The notes: generated by a model from the sequence alone, not told the origin. Positions 7,601-16,933 are shown, counted from the first letter of the stretch. The stretch is 64,000 nucleotides of DNA from Arthrobacter sp. PsM3 (GCF_030433895.1 NZ_JARUXE010000005.1:1-64000), one strand, 5' to 3'. Numbers and translations: made by a program.

Positions 7601-9484
7601 ATGGAAGTCGCCCTTGGATTGCTTGCCCTCACGTCGGTGATCTGTGCGGGCAGCGCGTTGGGGCGGAAAATCAATGTCTCCGTGCCCCTGGTCCTCGTAC
7701 TGGCAGGCGTCATCGGTTCGTTCCTGCCGTTCATCCCGGACATCGAGTTGAACCCCGAACTCGTGCTGGTGGGGTTGCTGCCGCCCCTGCTCTACGCCGC
7801 AGCGCTGCAGACATCCTTGTTCGATTTCGGCTCCAACCGCCGTGACATCGGTTTGCTTTCAGTCGGCTACGTCATCTTTGGCACGATCGCAGTGGGCTTC
7901 GTCGTCTGGTGGCTGTTCCCCGAGATTCCCCTCGCGGCCGCGATGGCCCTCGGCGCCGTCGTGGCACCGCCGGACGCCGTCGCGGCGACTGCCATAGCGC
8001 GCAAGGTGGGCATGCCCCGCAGGATCGTCACCATCCTCGAAGGCGAGTCCCTGGTCAACGACGCCACCGCCCTGGTCTGCCTCCGGGCGGCTATCGCCGC
8101 CATCGCGGGCGCCGTCTCAGCGGCCGGGTTGGCCGGAGGGTTCCTCCTCGCGGCCGGCGGCGGTCTGGCGGTGGGACTGGCTGCGGCCTACGTCCTGACA
8201 CAGCTGCGCAAACGGATCCGGAACGTCGCAATCAACACCTCCCTTTCCCTGATGGCACCTTTTGTCGCCTACCTCCCGGCGGAGGCAATCCACGCCTCCG
8301 GGGTCCTCGCCGTCGTCGTTGCGGGTCTGGTGATGGGCACAAAGGCGCCGTCCATGCCGAATGGCGCAGCGCGGCTGAGCCAGCGCAGCAACTGGCACAC
8401 GGTGCAGTTCCTGCTCGAGAATGCGGTCTTCCTGCTGATCGGCCTCCAGGTCAGGACCATCATTGAAGGGGTCCAGGGCGACTCGCTGGGGCCATCCCGG
8501 ATCTGGGCCGGCTGTGCCGTGATCCTGCTGTCGGTGCTGCTGGTCCGGCCGGTCTGGGTGTTTCCTGCGACCTATCTGCCGCGGCTGGTTCCGGCCATTC
8601 GGCGGAAGGACCCGGCTCCGCCGTGGCAGTACGCTGCGATAGTTTCCTGGGCCGGCATGCGCGGTGTGGTCACCCTCGCGGCGGTGCTGGTGCTGCCGGC
8701 GGACCTGGAACACCGTTCCGTGCTGATTCTGGCAGCCATGGTGGTGGTCGGCGGAACCCTGACGCTGCAGGGCTTCACCCTGCCTTCGCTGGTCCGGCTG
8801 CTCCGGGTGCAGGGACCGGACCAGCGTGAGGATGCCCTGAACCAGGCGTCCTTGATGCAACTGGCCACGGCGGCAGGTATGGCGCGGCTGCAGGAACTCC
8901 GGACCGACGCCGATCCCCCCGAAGTCGTGGCGATGCTCAAACGGCGGACCCAGGAACGCGGGCTGGCGGCATGGGAGCGTCTCGGCCGGCCTTCGTCGGA
9001 GGCCGCAACGCCGAGCCAGCGCTACGCCCACCTGCGGCTGGCGATGCTGGACGCTGAACGGGACAAGGTTCTGGAGTTGCGGCGGGGCGGCGGGTACCCG
9101 CATGAGGTCCTCAGCTTGGTACTGGACCGGCTGGACGTTGAAGAATCGATGCTGGACGCGGCAGTGGAGGACCTGGACATGTCCAGCGGCGGCGGCGGCG
9201 AGGGTGTGGCCCAGCCGGGCGGGGTCTGCGCGCACCTGGAGTCCGCGCGGGATCCCGGGATTCCCGGGGTTCCGGATAACCCGTATTGCGCGGAATGCGT
9301 CCGGGAGGGTACGACGCCGGTCCACCTCAGAATGTGCCTGGCCTGCGGCACCGTGGGGTGCTGCGATTCGTCGCCTGGAACCCATGCCTCCAAGCATTTC
9401 GCCGCGACCGGCCATCCCGTCATGCGGAGCATCGAACCGGGCGAGGACTGGCGCTGGTGCTACGAGGACGACCTTCTGGGCTGA
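7601..9484 (+). CDS. CPA1-type Na+/H+ antiporter with C-terminal UBP-type zinc finger
   Basis: 627 aa. Residues 1 to about 400 form a polytopic monovalent cation:proton antiporter; the family signature is seen in GLLPPLLYAAAL and in GAVVAPPDAVAATAIARKVG followed by EGESLVNDATALV, with the acidic transport site. A helical cytosolic linker follows. Residues 540-627 form a zf-UBP domain with ligands in CAH (543-545), CAEC (563-566), CLAC (579-582) and histidines near 594-605, ending in DWRWCYEDD. In eukaryotes this finger binds the ubiquitin C-terminus; its bacterial role here is unknown, and a regulatory input on transport is the obvious guess. Confidence 0.93.
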   Translation: MEVALGLLALTSVICAGSALGRKINVSVPLVLVLAGVIGSFLPFIPDIELNPELVLVGLLPPLLYAAALQTSLFDFGSNRRDIGLLSVGYVIFGTIAVGFVVWWLFPEIPLAAAMALGAVVAPPDAVAATAIARKVGMPRRIVTILEGESLVNDATALVCLRAAIAAIAGAVSAAGLAGGFLLAAGGGLAVGLAAAYVLTQLRKRIRNVAINTSLSLMAPFVAYLPAEAIHASGVLAVVVAGLVMGTKAPSMPNGAARLSQRSNWHTVQFLLENAVFLLIGLQVRTIIEGVQGDSLGPSRIWAGCAVILLSVLLVRPVWVFPATYLPRLVPAIRRKDPAPPWQYAAIVSWAGMRGVVTLAAVLVLPADLEHRSVLILAAMVVVGGTLTLQGFTLPSLVRLLRVQGPDQREDALNQASLMQLATAAGMARLQELRTDADPPEVVAMLKRRTQERGLAAWERLGRPSSEAATPSQRYAHLRLAMLDAERDKVLELRRGGGYPHEVLSLVLDRLDVEESMLDAAVEDLDMSSGGGGEGVAQPGGVCAHLESARDPGIPGVPDNPYCAECVREGTTPVHLRMCLACGTVGCCDSSPGTHASKHFAATGHPVMRSIEPGEDWRWCYEDDLLG

Positions 9485-9528
9485 CAGCAGCACGAAATAT
9501 CCCGGGCCGGCCCGGTGTTTGCCCGCGC

Positions 9529-10317
9529 ATGACAACAATCGGAATCATCGGTGCAGGACATATTGGCAGCCAGCTAGCTCGCAAGGCGGTGCAGCTCGGG
9601 TACGAGGTCGTGATAAGCAACTCCCGCGGGCCCGAAACCCTCACGGAGCTCGTCGCGGAGCTGGGCCAGCATGCCCGGGCAGCCACGGCGGCCGAGGCGG
9701 CAGCGGCGGCCGACTTCGCCGTCGTCACCGTGCCGCTCAAGAGCGTCGGCGCCGTCCCGGTGGAGCCGCTGGACGGCAAGATCGTGCTCGACACGAACAA
9801 CTATTACTGGGAGCGGGACGGCCGGATCCCGGCACTGGACAACGGCGAGACCACCACCTCGGAACTTCTGCAGGAACATCTGCCCGAGTCCAAGGTGGCC
9901 AAGGCGTTTAACCACATCATGTCCACGCAGATCAGCACCGACGGGACACCCGCCGGCTCACCAAACCGCCGTGCGCTTGCCACGGCCAGCGACTTCCCGG
10001 AGGCTGCGGAACTCGTCACCAGGCTCTATGACGAGTTCGGCTTCGACACGGTCAACATCGGCCTGCTGTCCGAGAGCTGGCGTGTGGAGCGGGACCGCCC
10101 GGCCTATGTCGTGCGGCAGGACGCAGCTGAACTCAAGGAGAACCTGGACCGGGCGCCACGCACCATCTGGGACCTGGGCGGCGCCGGACTTGACGGCGGC
10201 GCGCTGGACCGCCGCCGGCCGTGTCCGGGGTGGTCCGCAGGTCCGGGTGCGCGCTCCCGGAGCTGCGGCGTTCGTCCCGGCACAGCGATTGGGTGGTCCA
10301 GTACACTCGTGCAATGA
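9529..10317 (+). CDS. NADPH-dependent F420 reductase-like NAD(P)-binding protein
   Basis: 262 aa. The Rossmann motif GIIGAGHIGSQLAR is at the N-terminus, followed by NSRGPETL (NADP phosphate contact) and DTNNYYWERDGRIP, typical of the F420H2:NADP oxidoreductase-like group. The substrate is not known. The family usually ends near the ERDRPAYVVRQDAAELKENL segment; here about 50 residues rich in Gly, Arg and Pro follow, so the tail looks like read-through into non-family sequence. The stop overlaps the next gene's start (ATGA), so translation is coupled to the glycosyltransferase. Confidence 0.85.
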   Translation: MTTIGIIGAGHIGSQLARKAVQLGYEVVISNSRGPETLTELVAELGQHARAATAAEAAAAADFAVVTVPLKSVGAVPVEPLDGKIVLDTNNYYWERDGRIPALDNGETTTSELLQEHLPESKVAKAFNHIMSTQISTDGTPAGSPNRRALATASDFPEAAELVTRLYDEFGFDTVNIGLLSESWRVERDRPAYVVRQDAAELKENLDRAPRTIWDLGGAGLDGGALDRRRPCPGWSAGPGARSRSCGVRPGTAIGWSSTLVQ

Positions 10318-11483
10318 GGCTTCTGTACATTACAGAAAGTGTGCCCAACCGGGACCCCGTGTTCGGGGACGGCAGCTCGATGATTCCTTATGAGATTCTG
10401 AGGAATCTGCCGGCCCACGTGGCAGTAACCCTGCTGACATACTCGGGCCCGGTCGGGCTGCCGGACGAGGTCCGCAGCCGCTGCGAAGGCGCGCAGGTCC
10501 TGACTCCCCGGAACCGCAAGGCAGCGCTCGTGCGGTCCTTTGCCGGGCTGGCCGGCGCGGGGAAGCACGAACGGGCCACTGCGGAAGCCATTTCGACGGC
10601 GGCCAGGCTGTCGGCCTGCAGCGATGCCACCCTCATCCACGGCCCGCACGCGCTCTTCCTCGCCCGGCATGTGCAGGGACCGGTTGTGTTGCAGACAGTG
10701 GACCCCTGGTCGATCCGGACCGGGATGGACACCGCCATCGCGCCCCGATTCCTGCGGCCGGCCTACCGGCTCAGGGAGCGCCGGACACTGCGGGCCGAAC
10801 GCCGGCTGCCCGCACGCGCCCGGCTCCTCACCGTGGGGGCAAAGGACGCCCTCGAATGGTCCCAACGCCTGGGGCGGCCGGTGCGGAGCATCCCGAACGG
10901 AGCCGAGCAGGCTTTCCGCGGCGCCGCAAGGCAGGCCGGACCGGTGGTCTGCTTCGTCGGCAGCCTGAACTACGGGCCCAACATCGACAGCGCGAAAGTC
11001 CTGATCAGCACGATCGCCCCCCTGGTGTGGGAGCAGGTACCGGACGCCCGGTTTGTCATCGCCGGCCGCCGTCCCGGGCCCGAGGTCCTCGCCCTGGCCG
11101 GCCCCCGGGTGGACGTTCTGGCCAATGTGCCCTCGGTCCTCGACGTGTTCCAGTCCGCCGACGTGGCAGCCTTTCCCGACGAACACGGCGTCGGGATCCG
11201 GAACTCGGTCCGCGAGGCGCTGGCCGCCGGCCTTGCCGTGGTTGCCACGCCGGTCGCCGCCCGCGAACAGGATCCTCATCCCCTGCTCACCGTCGAACAG
11301 GACACCGGGAGGTTCGCCCAGCACGTCGTGGACCGGCTGGCGGGGATCCGGCCGGTCCCTGCAGGGCGTGCCGCCGATGCCGTCCGGACCTGGCAGACAG
11401 TCACGCACGAATATCTGGAGGAGCTGCGCAGTGCGATCCATCCGGGCAGCGCAGGCCTGCCGCTTGGAAGCTCGCCGGCATGA
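10314..11483 (+). CDS. GT4-like glycosyltransferase
   Basis: 389 aa GT-B fold glycosyltransferase. Supporting features are an N-terminal MRLLYITESVPNRDPVFGDG, the hinge region VVCFVGSLNYGPNIDSAKVL and the donor-binding C-lobe with GVGIRNSVREALAAGLAVVATP (the E in the EALAAG turn contacts the donor sugar). No membrane segment is visible, so it is a peripheral enzyme using a nucleotide-sugar. It starts inside the stop of the upstream oxidoreductase and ends inside the start of the flippase, forming a coupled trio. It probably adds a sugar to a lipid-linked glycan that the flippase exports. Confidence 0.9.
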   Translation: MRLLYITESVPNRDPVFGDGSSMIPYEILRNLPAHVAVTLLTYSGPVGLPDEVRSRCEGAQVLTPRNRKAALVRSFAGLAGAGKHERATAEAISTAARLSACSDATLIHGPHALFLARHVQGPVVLQTVDPWSIRTGMDTAIAPRFLRPAYRLRERRTLRAERRLPARARLLTVGAKDALEWSQRLGRPVRSIPNGAEQAFRGAARQAGPVVCFVGSLNYGPNIDSAKVLISTIAPLVWEQVPDARFVIAGRRPGPEVLALAGPRVDVLANVPSVLDVFQSADVAAFPDEHGVGIRNSVREALAAGLAVVATPVAAREQDPHPLLTVEQDTGRFAQHVVDRLAGIRPVPAGRAADAVRTWQTVTHEYLEELRSAIHPGSAGLPLGSSPA

Positions 11484-12931
11484 CATACGCCCCCGGGGAA
11501 CTGGCCCGGACCGGTGTCCGGGGGGCCATCTGGCAGGGGATGGCCTTCGCCAGCGGGAAAATCATCGTACTGGTGACGACTATCGTGCTGGCCCGGCTGC
11601 TCTCTCCCGACGAGTACGGCCTGGTGGCCCTGGCGCTGGTCCTGATGGGCTACGCCGAGACCATTGCCGACGCCGGAGTGGCCCAGGCGCTGGTATACCT
11701 GCCACGCACCGGTGTCATCGCGAGATCCGCGCTGCTGATCTCCGTGGTGCTCGGCTCAGTCCTAGGCCTGGGCGCCTTCCTTGCAGGGCCCCTGATCGCG
11801 CAGATCTTCAACCTCCCCGACGTCGAACCGCTGGTCCAGGTCCTGGGGATCTCCGTACTGGCCACCTCGCTCGGCGCCGTGCCCGAGGCCCTGCTGCGCC
11901 GGGACCTGCAATTCAAGAAGCTCACGGCGGCTCCCGTTATCCGGGCCGCCACGATGGGCACTGTGACCCTTGCCCTGGCATTTTCGGGCCACGGCGCCAT
12001 GTCGCTGGCGGTGGGGACGGCTGCCGGTTCCGTCGCTTACGCAGCGACGTGCTGGTTCCTGGTTGGCCGGCGTGCACCGTGGCAGATCTGGCGTGTGCGC
12101 AGGGACGCTCTCCAAGCCAATGTGAAATACGGCGCCCCGGTCGCCGGCAGCAGCATCCTGGCCCGGCTGATCTTTGACATCGACTACCTCATCATCGGCC
12201 TGCTACTCGGGGCGCATGCGCTGGGCTTCTACACGCTGGCCTTCCGGTTGCCCGAGGTGCTGATCCTCAACGTCTTCTTTGTCCTGTCGACTGTGCTCTT
12301 TCCCCTCTACGCCCAGGTGCGCGGCGAGCCGGAACGGCTCCGCGCCGGCTACCTGACCAGTGTGCGGATCCAGTCCCTGTACGGTGTGACCACCGGGGTG
12401 GGGCTGGCGGTTGTGGCGCCCATTGTGGTGCCGCTGGTCTTCGGCGAGAAGTGGCTGGAGGCCGTGGTGCCGCTGGTCTTCCTCGCCCTCTACGCCGCGG
12501 CCCGTTCCCTGGGCGCTGGTGCCAACGACGTGTACAAAGCCATCGGCCGTCCGGGTCTCTCGATCTGGGTATCGCTGGTGCGGCTGGTCATCCTGCTGCC
12601 TGTCCTGCTGTACGCAACCCAGTGGGGCATCGTGGGCGTCGCGTGCGCACAGTTCGTCGTCGCTGTGGTCTTCGCCGTCGGCATGCAGCTCGTGGCTGCC
12701 AATGTCATCGAGCTGCGGGCCCGCGAACTGCTCGGCGCAGTGGCTCCCGGGCTGGTCAGCGGGGCGGCCGTGGCGGTGGCGGGACTCGGCGTCCTGGCGG
12801 CGCCGGTCCTGGGCGGAGTGACCACCCTGGTCTTGGTTGTTCCCACGGCCGTTGCCGTGGTCTACGCGATTATTCGCTTCGGCTTCCGGCCCCTGCACGA
12901 CGAACTGGTTCAGCTCGTCCGGCGCCGCTGA
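11480..12931 (+). CDS. Oligosaccharide flippase (MOP superfamily, Wzx-like)
   Basis: 483 aa polytopic membrane protein with about 12 to 14 hydrophobic segments and no large soluble domain. The N-terminus (RTGVRGAIWQGMAFASGKIIVLV) and the LARLLSPDEYGLVALAL segment are typical of polysaccharide-biosynthesis exporters in the MOP superfamily. It is expected to flip undecaprenyl-linked glycan across the membrane. The ATG overlaps the glycosyltransferase stop by four bases (ATGA). It is convergent with the nucleotidyltransferase-kinase fusion, with a gap of 27 bp. Confidence 0.93.
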   Translation: MTYAPGELARTGVRGAIWQGMAFASGKIIVLVTTIVLARLLSPDEYGLVALALVLMGYAETIADAGVAQALVYLPRTGVIARSALLISVVLGSVLGLGAFLAGPLIAQIFNLPDVEPLVQVLGISVLATSLGAVPEALLRRDLQFKKLTAAPVIRAATMGTVTLALAFSGHGAMSLAVGTAAGSVAYAATCWFLVGRRAPWQIWRVRRDALQANVKYGAPVAGSSILARLIFDIDYLIIGLLLGAHALGFYTLAFRLPEVLILNVFFVLSTVLFPLYAQVRGEPERLRAGYLTSVRIQSLYGVTTGVGLAVVAPIVVPLVFGEKWLEAVVPLVFLALYAAARSLGAGANDVYKAIGRPGLSIWVSLVRLVILLPVLLYATQWGIVGVACAQFVVAVVFAVGMQLVAANVIELRARELLGAVAPGLVSGAAVAVAGLGVLAAPVLGGVTTLVLVVPTAVAVVYAIIRFGFRPLHDELVQLVRRR

Positions 12932-12958
12932 GCCCGAACAGCCGGAATAGCCCCAGAC

Positions 12959-14827
12959 TCAGCGGTCCCGGTTCTCCGGCCGGCGGCCCGTCACGGTTCC
13001 CTCCGGGACCGCCACGTCGAACAAGCGGACCATCAGGGCCAACCGTGCAATGACGGCCTTCGCCAATCCGAAGCGGACTCCCTCGTGCAGCGACAGGGTG
13101 TCCAGGACCGCGGTGGCTGACGCTGTCGGCACCAGGCGCTCCGGGCTGTCCAGGTTCGTCGCGTGCCAGTAGACGCTGACGTCTTCGAAACCGTGCCGCT
13201 CAAAGGTGCGCTTCCACCCGGCCAGCGTGCGCGGGCCGGAGCGCCGAAGGAACGACCGTTTCACCTGGGCGCAGATCCACCCGCCGGGCTGGACCGCGGC
13301 TGCGGCGTCCTCGAAAAGCGGCAGCGCAGGCTCCCTGAGCAGAACAACCTCAAATGAAGCGGCCGGGGTGCCGTCGCGCGGCGACTGGATGCGGACGGCG
13401 CCGGGGTCCAGCAGATGGAGCGCCGCCATCAGGTCCGGGCCCACCGCGCCGCCGTAGCCCACGCTGCGGGGCTGCAACACCGGCACCAGGAAGCGCCAGT
13501 CGAGCAGCCGCCATAAGTGCAGCGAGAGTGCGGCAGCATCGCCCGGGCCTGACCCGGAGGTCTCCGGCGTCCCGGGGCACATCCGGCCCCACACCGTTTT
13601 CGTGGCCAGCCGCTGGACCAGGTGCTGGGGCTGTGCGGCGTCGAGAATGCGGGCTCCCGGCAGGCTGTCGGCCAGCTGGAGATAGGACTGCCGCCATTTC
13701 TCCAAGATGTCCGCCGTGTGTTCGCCCTTCCGGGTGAACATCACCTCCCCCGGAACGTCCAGGATCAGCAGCAGGTCAGGAGCCACGGCCAACCGCACTG
13801 CCAGGGCGTTGGACAGGCGGGTTTTGGGTTGACTGTCCGCAGCGCCGGGCAGCAGGGCGTCGTAGGCGACCCGATCCATCAGCACCACCCGTCCGCGGAA
13901 CCGGTGGTACCGGGCGGCCATGCCGCCTTTGAGGACCCGGAACATCTTCTTCGTGGTCCGTCCCCCGGGGACCCGGTGGAGCCAGGCGTCCCAGGGACCC
14001 GCACCCCACAGTCCCATATAGACGTAAGCGGTGGGGATCGGGAACTCGGCGCGCAGGCCGTGGAGCAGTGTGGTCTTGCCGGCCCCGTCAGGGGCCATGA
14101 CCCCCACCATCAGGCCCCGGCCCGGGAGCCTCGGGCTGAGCTGGCGCAGCCCGCGGTTCGCCAGGGCGAGTGCCTGCGTGCGCAGGGGCGCTCCGGCGGT
14201 CCAGCCGGACCTCAGCCGGGCGGCCATGGCGGGCGCATCGTCGAATCTGCCGGACCGCACCAGTTCCAGCAGTTGCGCGGCGGCACCTGCCCCGCCGCGC
14301 TGATCCAGGTACTGGGCGATACGGTCCTCCGGCATCGCGACGGCGGCGGCAGCCCGGGCGGTTTCTTTCCGCTGCGGCTGGATCTCCCCTTTGTCCAGCG
14401 CCAGATGGAGCAGCTGCAGCCAGGCGTGGTCGGACGGCGCCGGCATCCACAACCCGCCGTTCCGGACCCGCCGCTCGAGGCAGCCCGGCGCCAAGGGGGT
14501 CCGCCACTGCTGGAAGGGCCCGAAGGAGATCTCCGTGACAATGTCCAGTTTCAGCCACAGCTCACCGGAGTCCGCGTAGCCGAAGTAGAAGCGGTGGCTT
14601 CCGTGTCCGGCGGCGCGCACCCGGCACAGCCCGATCCCGTTCATCAGCCCGTCCAGTCCCGGCAGCAACCCGGGGGCCACCAGGATGTCCACGTCGCCGG
14701 AGGGCGCGGCGAGGTCGTCCTCGCCGCGGAGCAGGACCCAGGGCAGCCCCGTTCCGTCAAGGGCGCTAAAGGCCTTGGCTACTGTCGGGTGCACGCTCGG
14801 CTGGCCGGTGCGCGGGTCAGCAGTCAT
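12959..14827 (-). CDS. Three-part fusion: nucleotidyltransferase-like, P-loop kinase-like, C-terminal methyltransferase-like
   Basis: 622 aa. Residues 24-200 resemble a minimal nucleotidyltransferase fold (GDVDILV at 44-50 with Asp45 and Asp47, third acid Asp95 in LKLDIV). Residues 236-415 are a thymidylate-kinase-like P-loop domain: Walker A PDGAGKTT (246-253), DR pair 318-319 in VVLMDRVAYD, and LLLILDVPGEVMF as Walker B/specificity strand. Residues 430-622 look like a degenerate methyltransferase-type Rossmann region (VQPGGWICAQVKR strand-turn), which is the weakest assignment. There is no signal or TM segment. It sits in a glycan locus and has a shorter paralogue at 19212. A role in phosphorylating or activating a glycan precursor is inference. 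Confidence 0.8.
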   Translation of the reverse strand: MTADPRTGQPSVHPTVAKAFSALDGTGLPWVLLRGEDDLAAPSGDVDILVAPGLLPGLDGLMNGIGLCRVRAAGHGSHRFYFGYADSGELWLKLDIVTEISFGPFQQWRTPLAPGCLERRVRNGGLWMPAPSDHAWLQLLHLALDKGEIQPQRKETARAAAAVAMPEDRIAQYLDQRGGAGAAAQLLELVRSGRFDDAPAMAARLRSGWTAGAPLRTQALALANRGLRQLSPRLPGRGLMVGVMAPDGAGKTTLLHGLRAEFPIPTAYVYMGLWGAGPWDAWLHRVPGGRTTKKMFRVLKGGMAARYHRFRGRVVLMDRVAYDALLPGAADSQPKTRLSNALAVRLAVAPDLLLILDVPGEVMFTRKGEHTADILEKWRQSYLQLADSLPGARILDAAQPQHLVQRLATKTVWGRMCPGTPETSGSGPGDAAALSLHLWRLLDWRFLVPVLQPRSVGYGGAVGPDLMAALHLLDPGAVRIQSPRDGTPAASFEVVLLREPALPLFEDAAAAVQPGGWICAQVKRSFLRRSGPRTLAGWKRTFERHGFEDVSVYWHATNLDSPERLVPTASATAVLDTLSLHEGVRFGLAKAVIARLALMVRLFDVAVPEGTVTGRRPENRDR

Positions 14828-14889
14828 GGGCGCCGCCGTCGGGCGTGTCCCGGCGGGGTCCGGGCGCCGCTGCGAAGCGATGGGACCAT
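14824..14889 (-). CDS. Putative 21-aa leader ORF coupled to the fusion gene
   Basis: The minus strand has AAGGAGG, then ten bases, then ATG at 14889. The reading frame runs 21 codons (MVPSLRSGARTPPG..., Arg-rich end) and its TGA overlaps the ATG of the downstream 622-aa gene (ATGA at 14827-14824). The downstream gene has no good site of its own, so ribosomes finishing this peptide could re-initiate there. The peptide itself may have no function. Confidence 0.45.
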   Translation of the reverse strand: MVPSLRSGARTPPGHARRRRP

Positions 14890-15189
14890 GGGCGTGAGAC
14901 CTCCTTGGCCGGGTTACCAGTTAGCTGCCACGAGGAGCTGCTCGCCACCGCAATCAGCTGCATCATTCACGACACACCAGCGACCAAACAGCCGTGGTAG
15001 CTGAAGCCTACGGTCTGCACCGCCGGGTGTCACCCGTAGCCGTTTCTGGCCCGGGCCATCCGGATCCACTTGAGCAGGGCATGGTTTCCACGAGTACCTA
15101 CTCGCCCAGCCAGCCCTGGCCGCCAGAGGTCGGCGGCGCGCGCCTCGACTGGCGAGTCATGCCGTCGCCAGCTCTGTTCCGACCCGGAG
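14890..15189. other. Intergenic region with inverted repeats
   Basis: No convincing gene is seen. It lies between the acyl-CoA ligase 3' end and the leader ORF. It holds CGGGTG-T-CACCCG (15024-15036), nested in a wider CTACGG/CCGTAG pairing (15008-15039), and CGAGTA-CC-TACTCG (15091-15104). These may act as a terminator for the ligase and as promoter elements for the fusion gene. Confidence 0.5.
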
Positions 15190-16884
15190 TCAAAGCGTCG
15201 GAAGCACCCTTTCGCGTACCTGCTTGCGCAGGATCTTGCCGAGCATCGAACGCGGCATATCAGGGATGGCAACGATCCGCTTGGGAACCTTGTACCCGGC
15301 GAGGTGCTCGCGGCAGTGACCGCGGAGGGCGTCCTCGTCCAGCGTGGCGCCAGGTTCAAGTTCGACGGCGGCGACCACCATCTCACCTCCCCGCTCGAGT
15401 GGTTTGCCGACGACGGCAGCGTCCATGACGTCCGGGTGCAGGCGCAGCACCGACTCCACTTCGGTGGGTGAGACGTTGAAGCCGCCGGTGATAATGAGCT
15501 CCTTGGCCCGGTCAACGATCGTGGTGAAACCGTCCTTGTCCACGGTCACCACATCGCCGGTCCGCAGCCAGCCGTCGGCGGTGAGGGTCTTGGCTGTTTC
15601 CTCCGGGTTGTTCCAATAGCCCTGGAACACCTGCGGGCCTTTCAGCAGCAGCTCCCCCGGTTCGCCCGGCGCCACCTCGGATGTGGGATCGTGCAGGTCG
15701 ACGACCTTCATGGTTGTCGAGGGGAACGGCACGCCAATGGTGCCGTTCCGGCGTGTGGGGTGGAAGGGGTTGCCCAGCGCCACCGGAGAGGACTCGGTCA
15801 TGCCGTAGCCCTCCACGAGCAGCCCGCCGGAAACCGATTCCCACAGCTCCACGACATGATCCGGCAGGTTCATGGCCCCGGAGATGCAGTACTTGCAGGA
15901 CCGGAGCGAGATGCCCTTCTCTTTGGCGGCCATGGCGGTGCGCTCATAGATCGGCGGCACCGCGCAGTAGACCGTGGCGGGCGACTTCTTCATGGCATCC
16001 AGCACCAGGTCCGGGTCGAACCTGGGGAACAGCACAAGCAGGCCCTGCTTGCGGATGCCGTAGGTGAGATAGAGCGTCATGCCGAAGGCATGGAACATCG
16101 GCAGGATCGCGTAGAAGACTTCCTTGCGGTACTCGGCCCCCTGCATCCAGGCCTCACCCTGGAGGGCGTTGGAGTACAGGTTGAAGTGGGTGAGCATGGC
16201 GCCCTTGGGACGGCCGGTGGTTCCGGAGGTGTACTGGATCGCGGCGAGGTCATCCACCGAGGGGCGGGGATGTTCCGGAGCGAGGCGTCCGTGGCTGAGG
16301 AGCTGCTTCCACGGGATGGTTCCCGGCGCAGGGCCGGTCAGCGCCGCACGGGACTCACGCAGTTTCTCGACGGGCAGCTTCAGCGCAAGGCGCTTGATGG
16401 CCGGAAACGCCTCGAGGAGGTTCACGGAGACCACATGGTCAATCTCGATGTCGGACGGGAAGTCACGGATGGCTGCCGCGGCCTTGTCCCAGGTGATGAC
16501 GACGCGGGCCTGGTGGTCCTCGAACTGGTGGCTGAGTTCCCGGGAAGTGTACAGCGGGTTGTGTTCGACGACGACGGCGCCAAGGCGCAGCACCGCATAA
16601 AAGGCGACGACGTGCTGCGGGCAGTTCGGCAGGATCAGGGCCACCCTGTCACCGGCGCGGACACCCAGCCGCCGCAGGCCCTCGGCGGCCCGGTCGACCT
16701 GTTCGCCGAGTTCGGTGTAGCTGGTGCGGCGGCCGAAGAACTCCAGCGCGGGGGCACTTCCAGCCTCAGCCACGGAACGTTCCAGCATGGCGACGAGCGA
16801 CTCGGTAGGCAATTCGATGTCAGCCGGGACGCCCGGCTGGTAGTTCTTCACCCAGGGCCGCTGATCCGTGTTCTCCATGGTCAC
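15190..16884 (-). CDS. Long-chain fatty-acid-CoA ligase (AMP-binding)
   Basis: 564 aa ANL-superfamily enzyme that activates a fatty acid with ATP to the acyl-adenylate and then the CoA thioester. The P-loop-like motif YTSGTTGRPKGAMLTH, the A5-type motif VEGYGMTESSPV, WLRTGDVVTVDKDGF, and the C-terminal KELIITGGFNVSP and KVPKRI..IPDMPRSMLGKILRK (catalytic Lys in GKILRK) are all present. The start is GTG 16884 or ATG 16878; neither has a strong ribosome binding site. It is a single gene inserted between parts of the glycan locus, downstream of a cytochrome P450 on the same strand (49 bp gap). Confidence 0.95.
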   Translation of the reverse strand: MTMENTDQRPWVKNYQPGVPADIELPTESLVAMLERSVAEAGSAPALEFFGRRTSYTELGEQVDRAAEGLRRLGVRAGDRVALILPNCPQHVVAFYAVLRLGAVVVEHNPLYTSRELSHQFEDHQARVVITWDKAAAAIRDFPSDIEIDHVVSVNLLEAFPAIKRLALKLPVEKLRESRAALTGPAPGTIPWKQLLSHGRLAPEHPRPSVDDLAAIQYTSGTTGRPKGAMLTHFNLYSNALQGEAWMQGAEYRKEVFYAILPMFHAFGMTLYLTYGIRKQGLLVLFPRFDPDLVLDAMKKSPATVYCAVPPIYERTAMAAKEKGISLRSCKYCISGAMNLPDHVVELWESVSGGLLVEGYGMTESSPVALGNPFHPTRRNGTIGVPFPSTTMKVVDLHDPTSEVAPGEPGELLLKGPQVFQGYWNNPEETAKTLTADGWLRTGDVVTVDKDGFTTIVDRAKELIITGGFNVSPTEVESVLRLHPDVMDAAVVGKPLERGGEMVVAAVELEPGATLDEDALRGHCREHLAGYKVPKRIVAIPDMPRSMLGKILRKQVRERVLPTL

Positions 16885-16933
16885 ATCTTGCCGTGAACCG
16901 CGGTCCGTCGGCGAATCCGGGGCAGCCTTGCGA

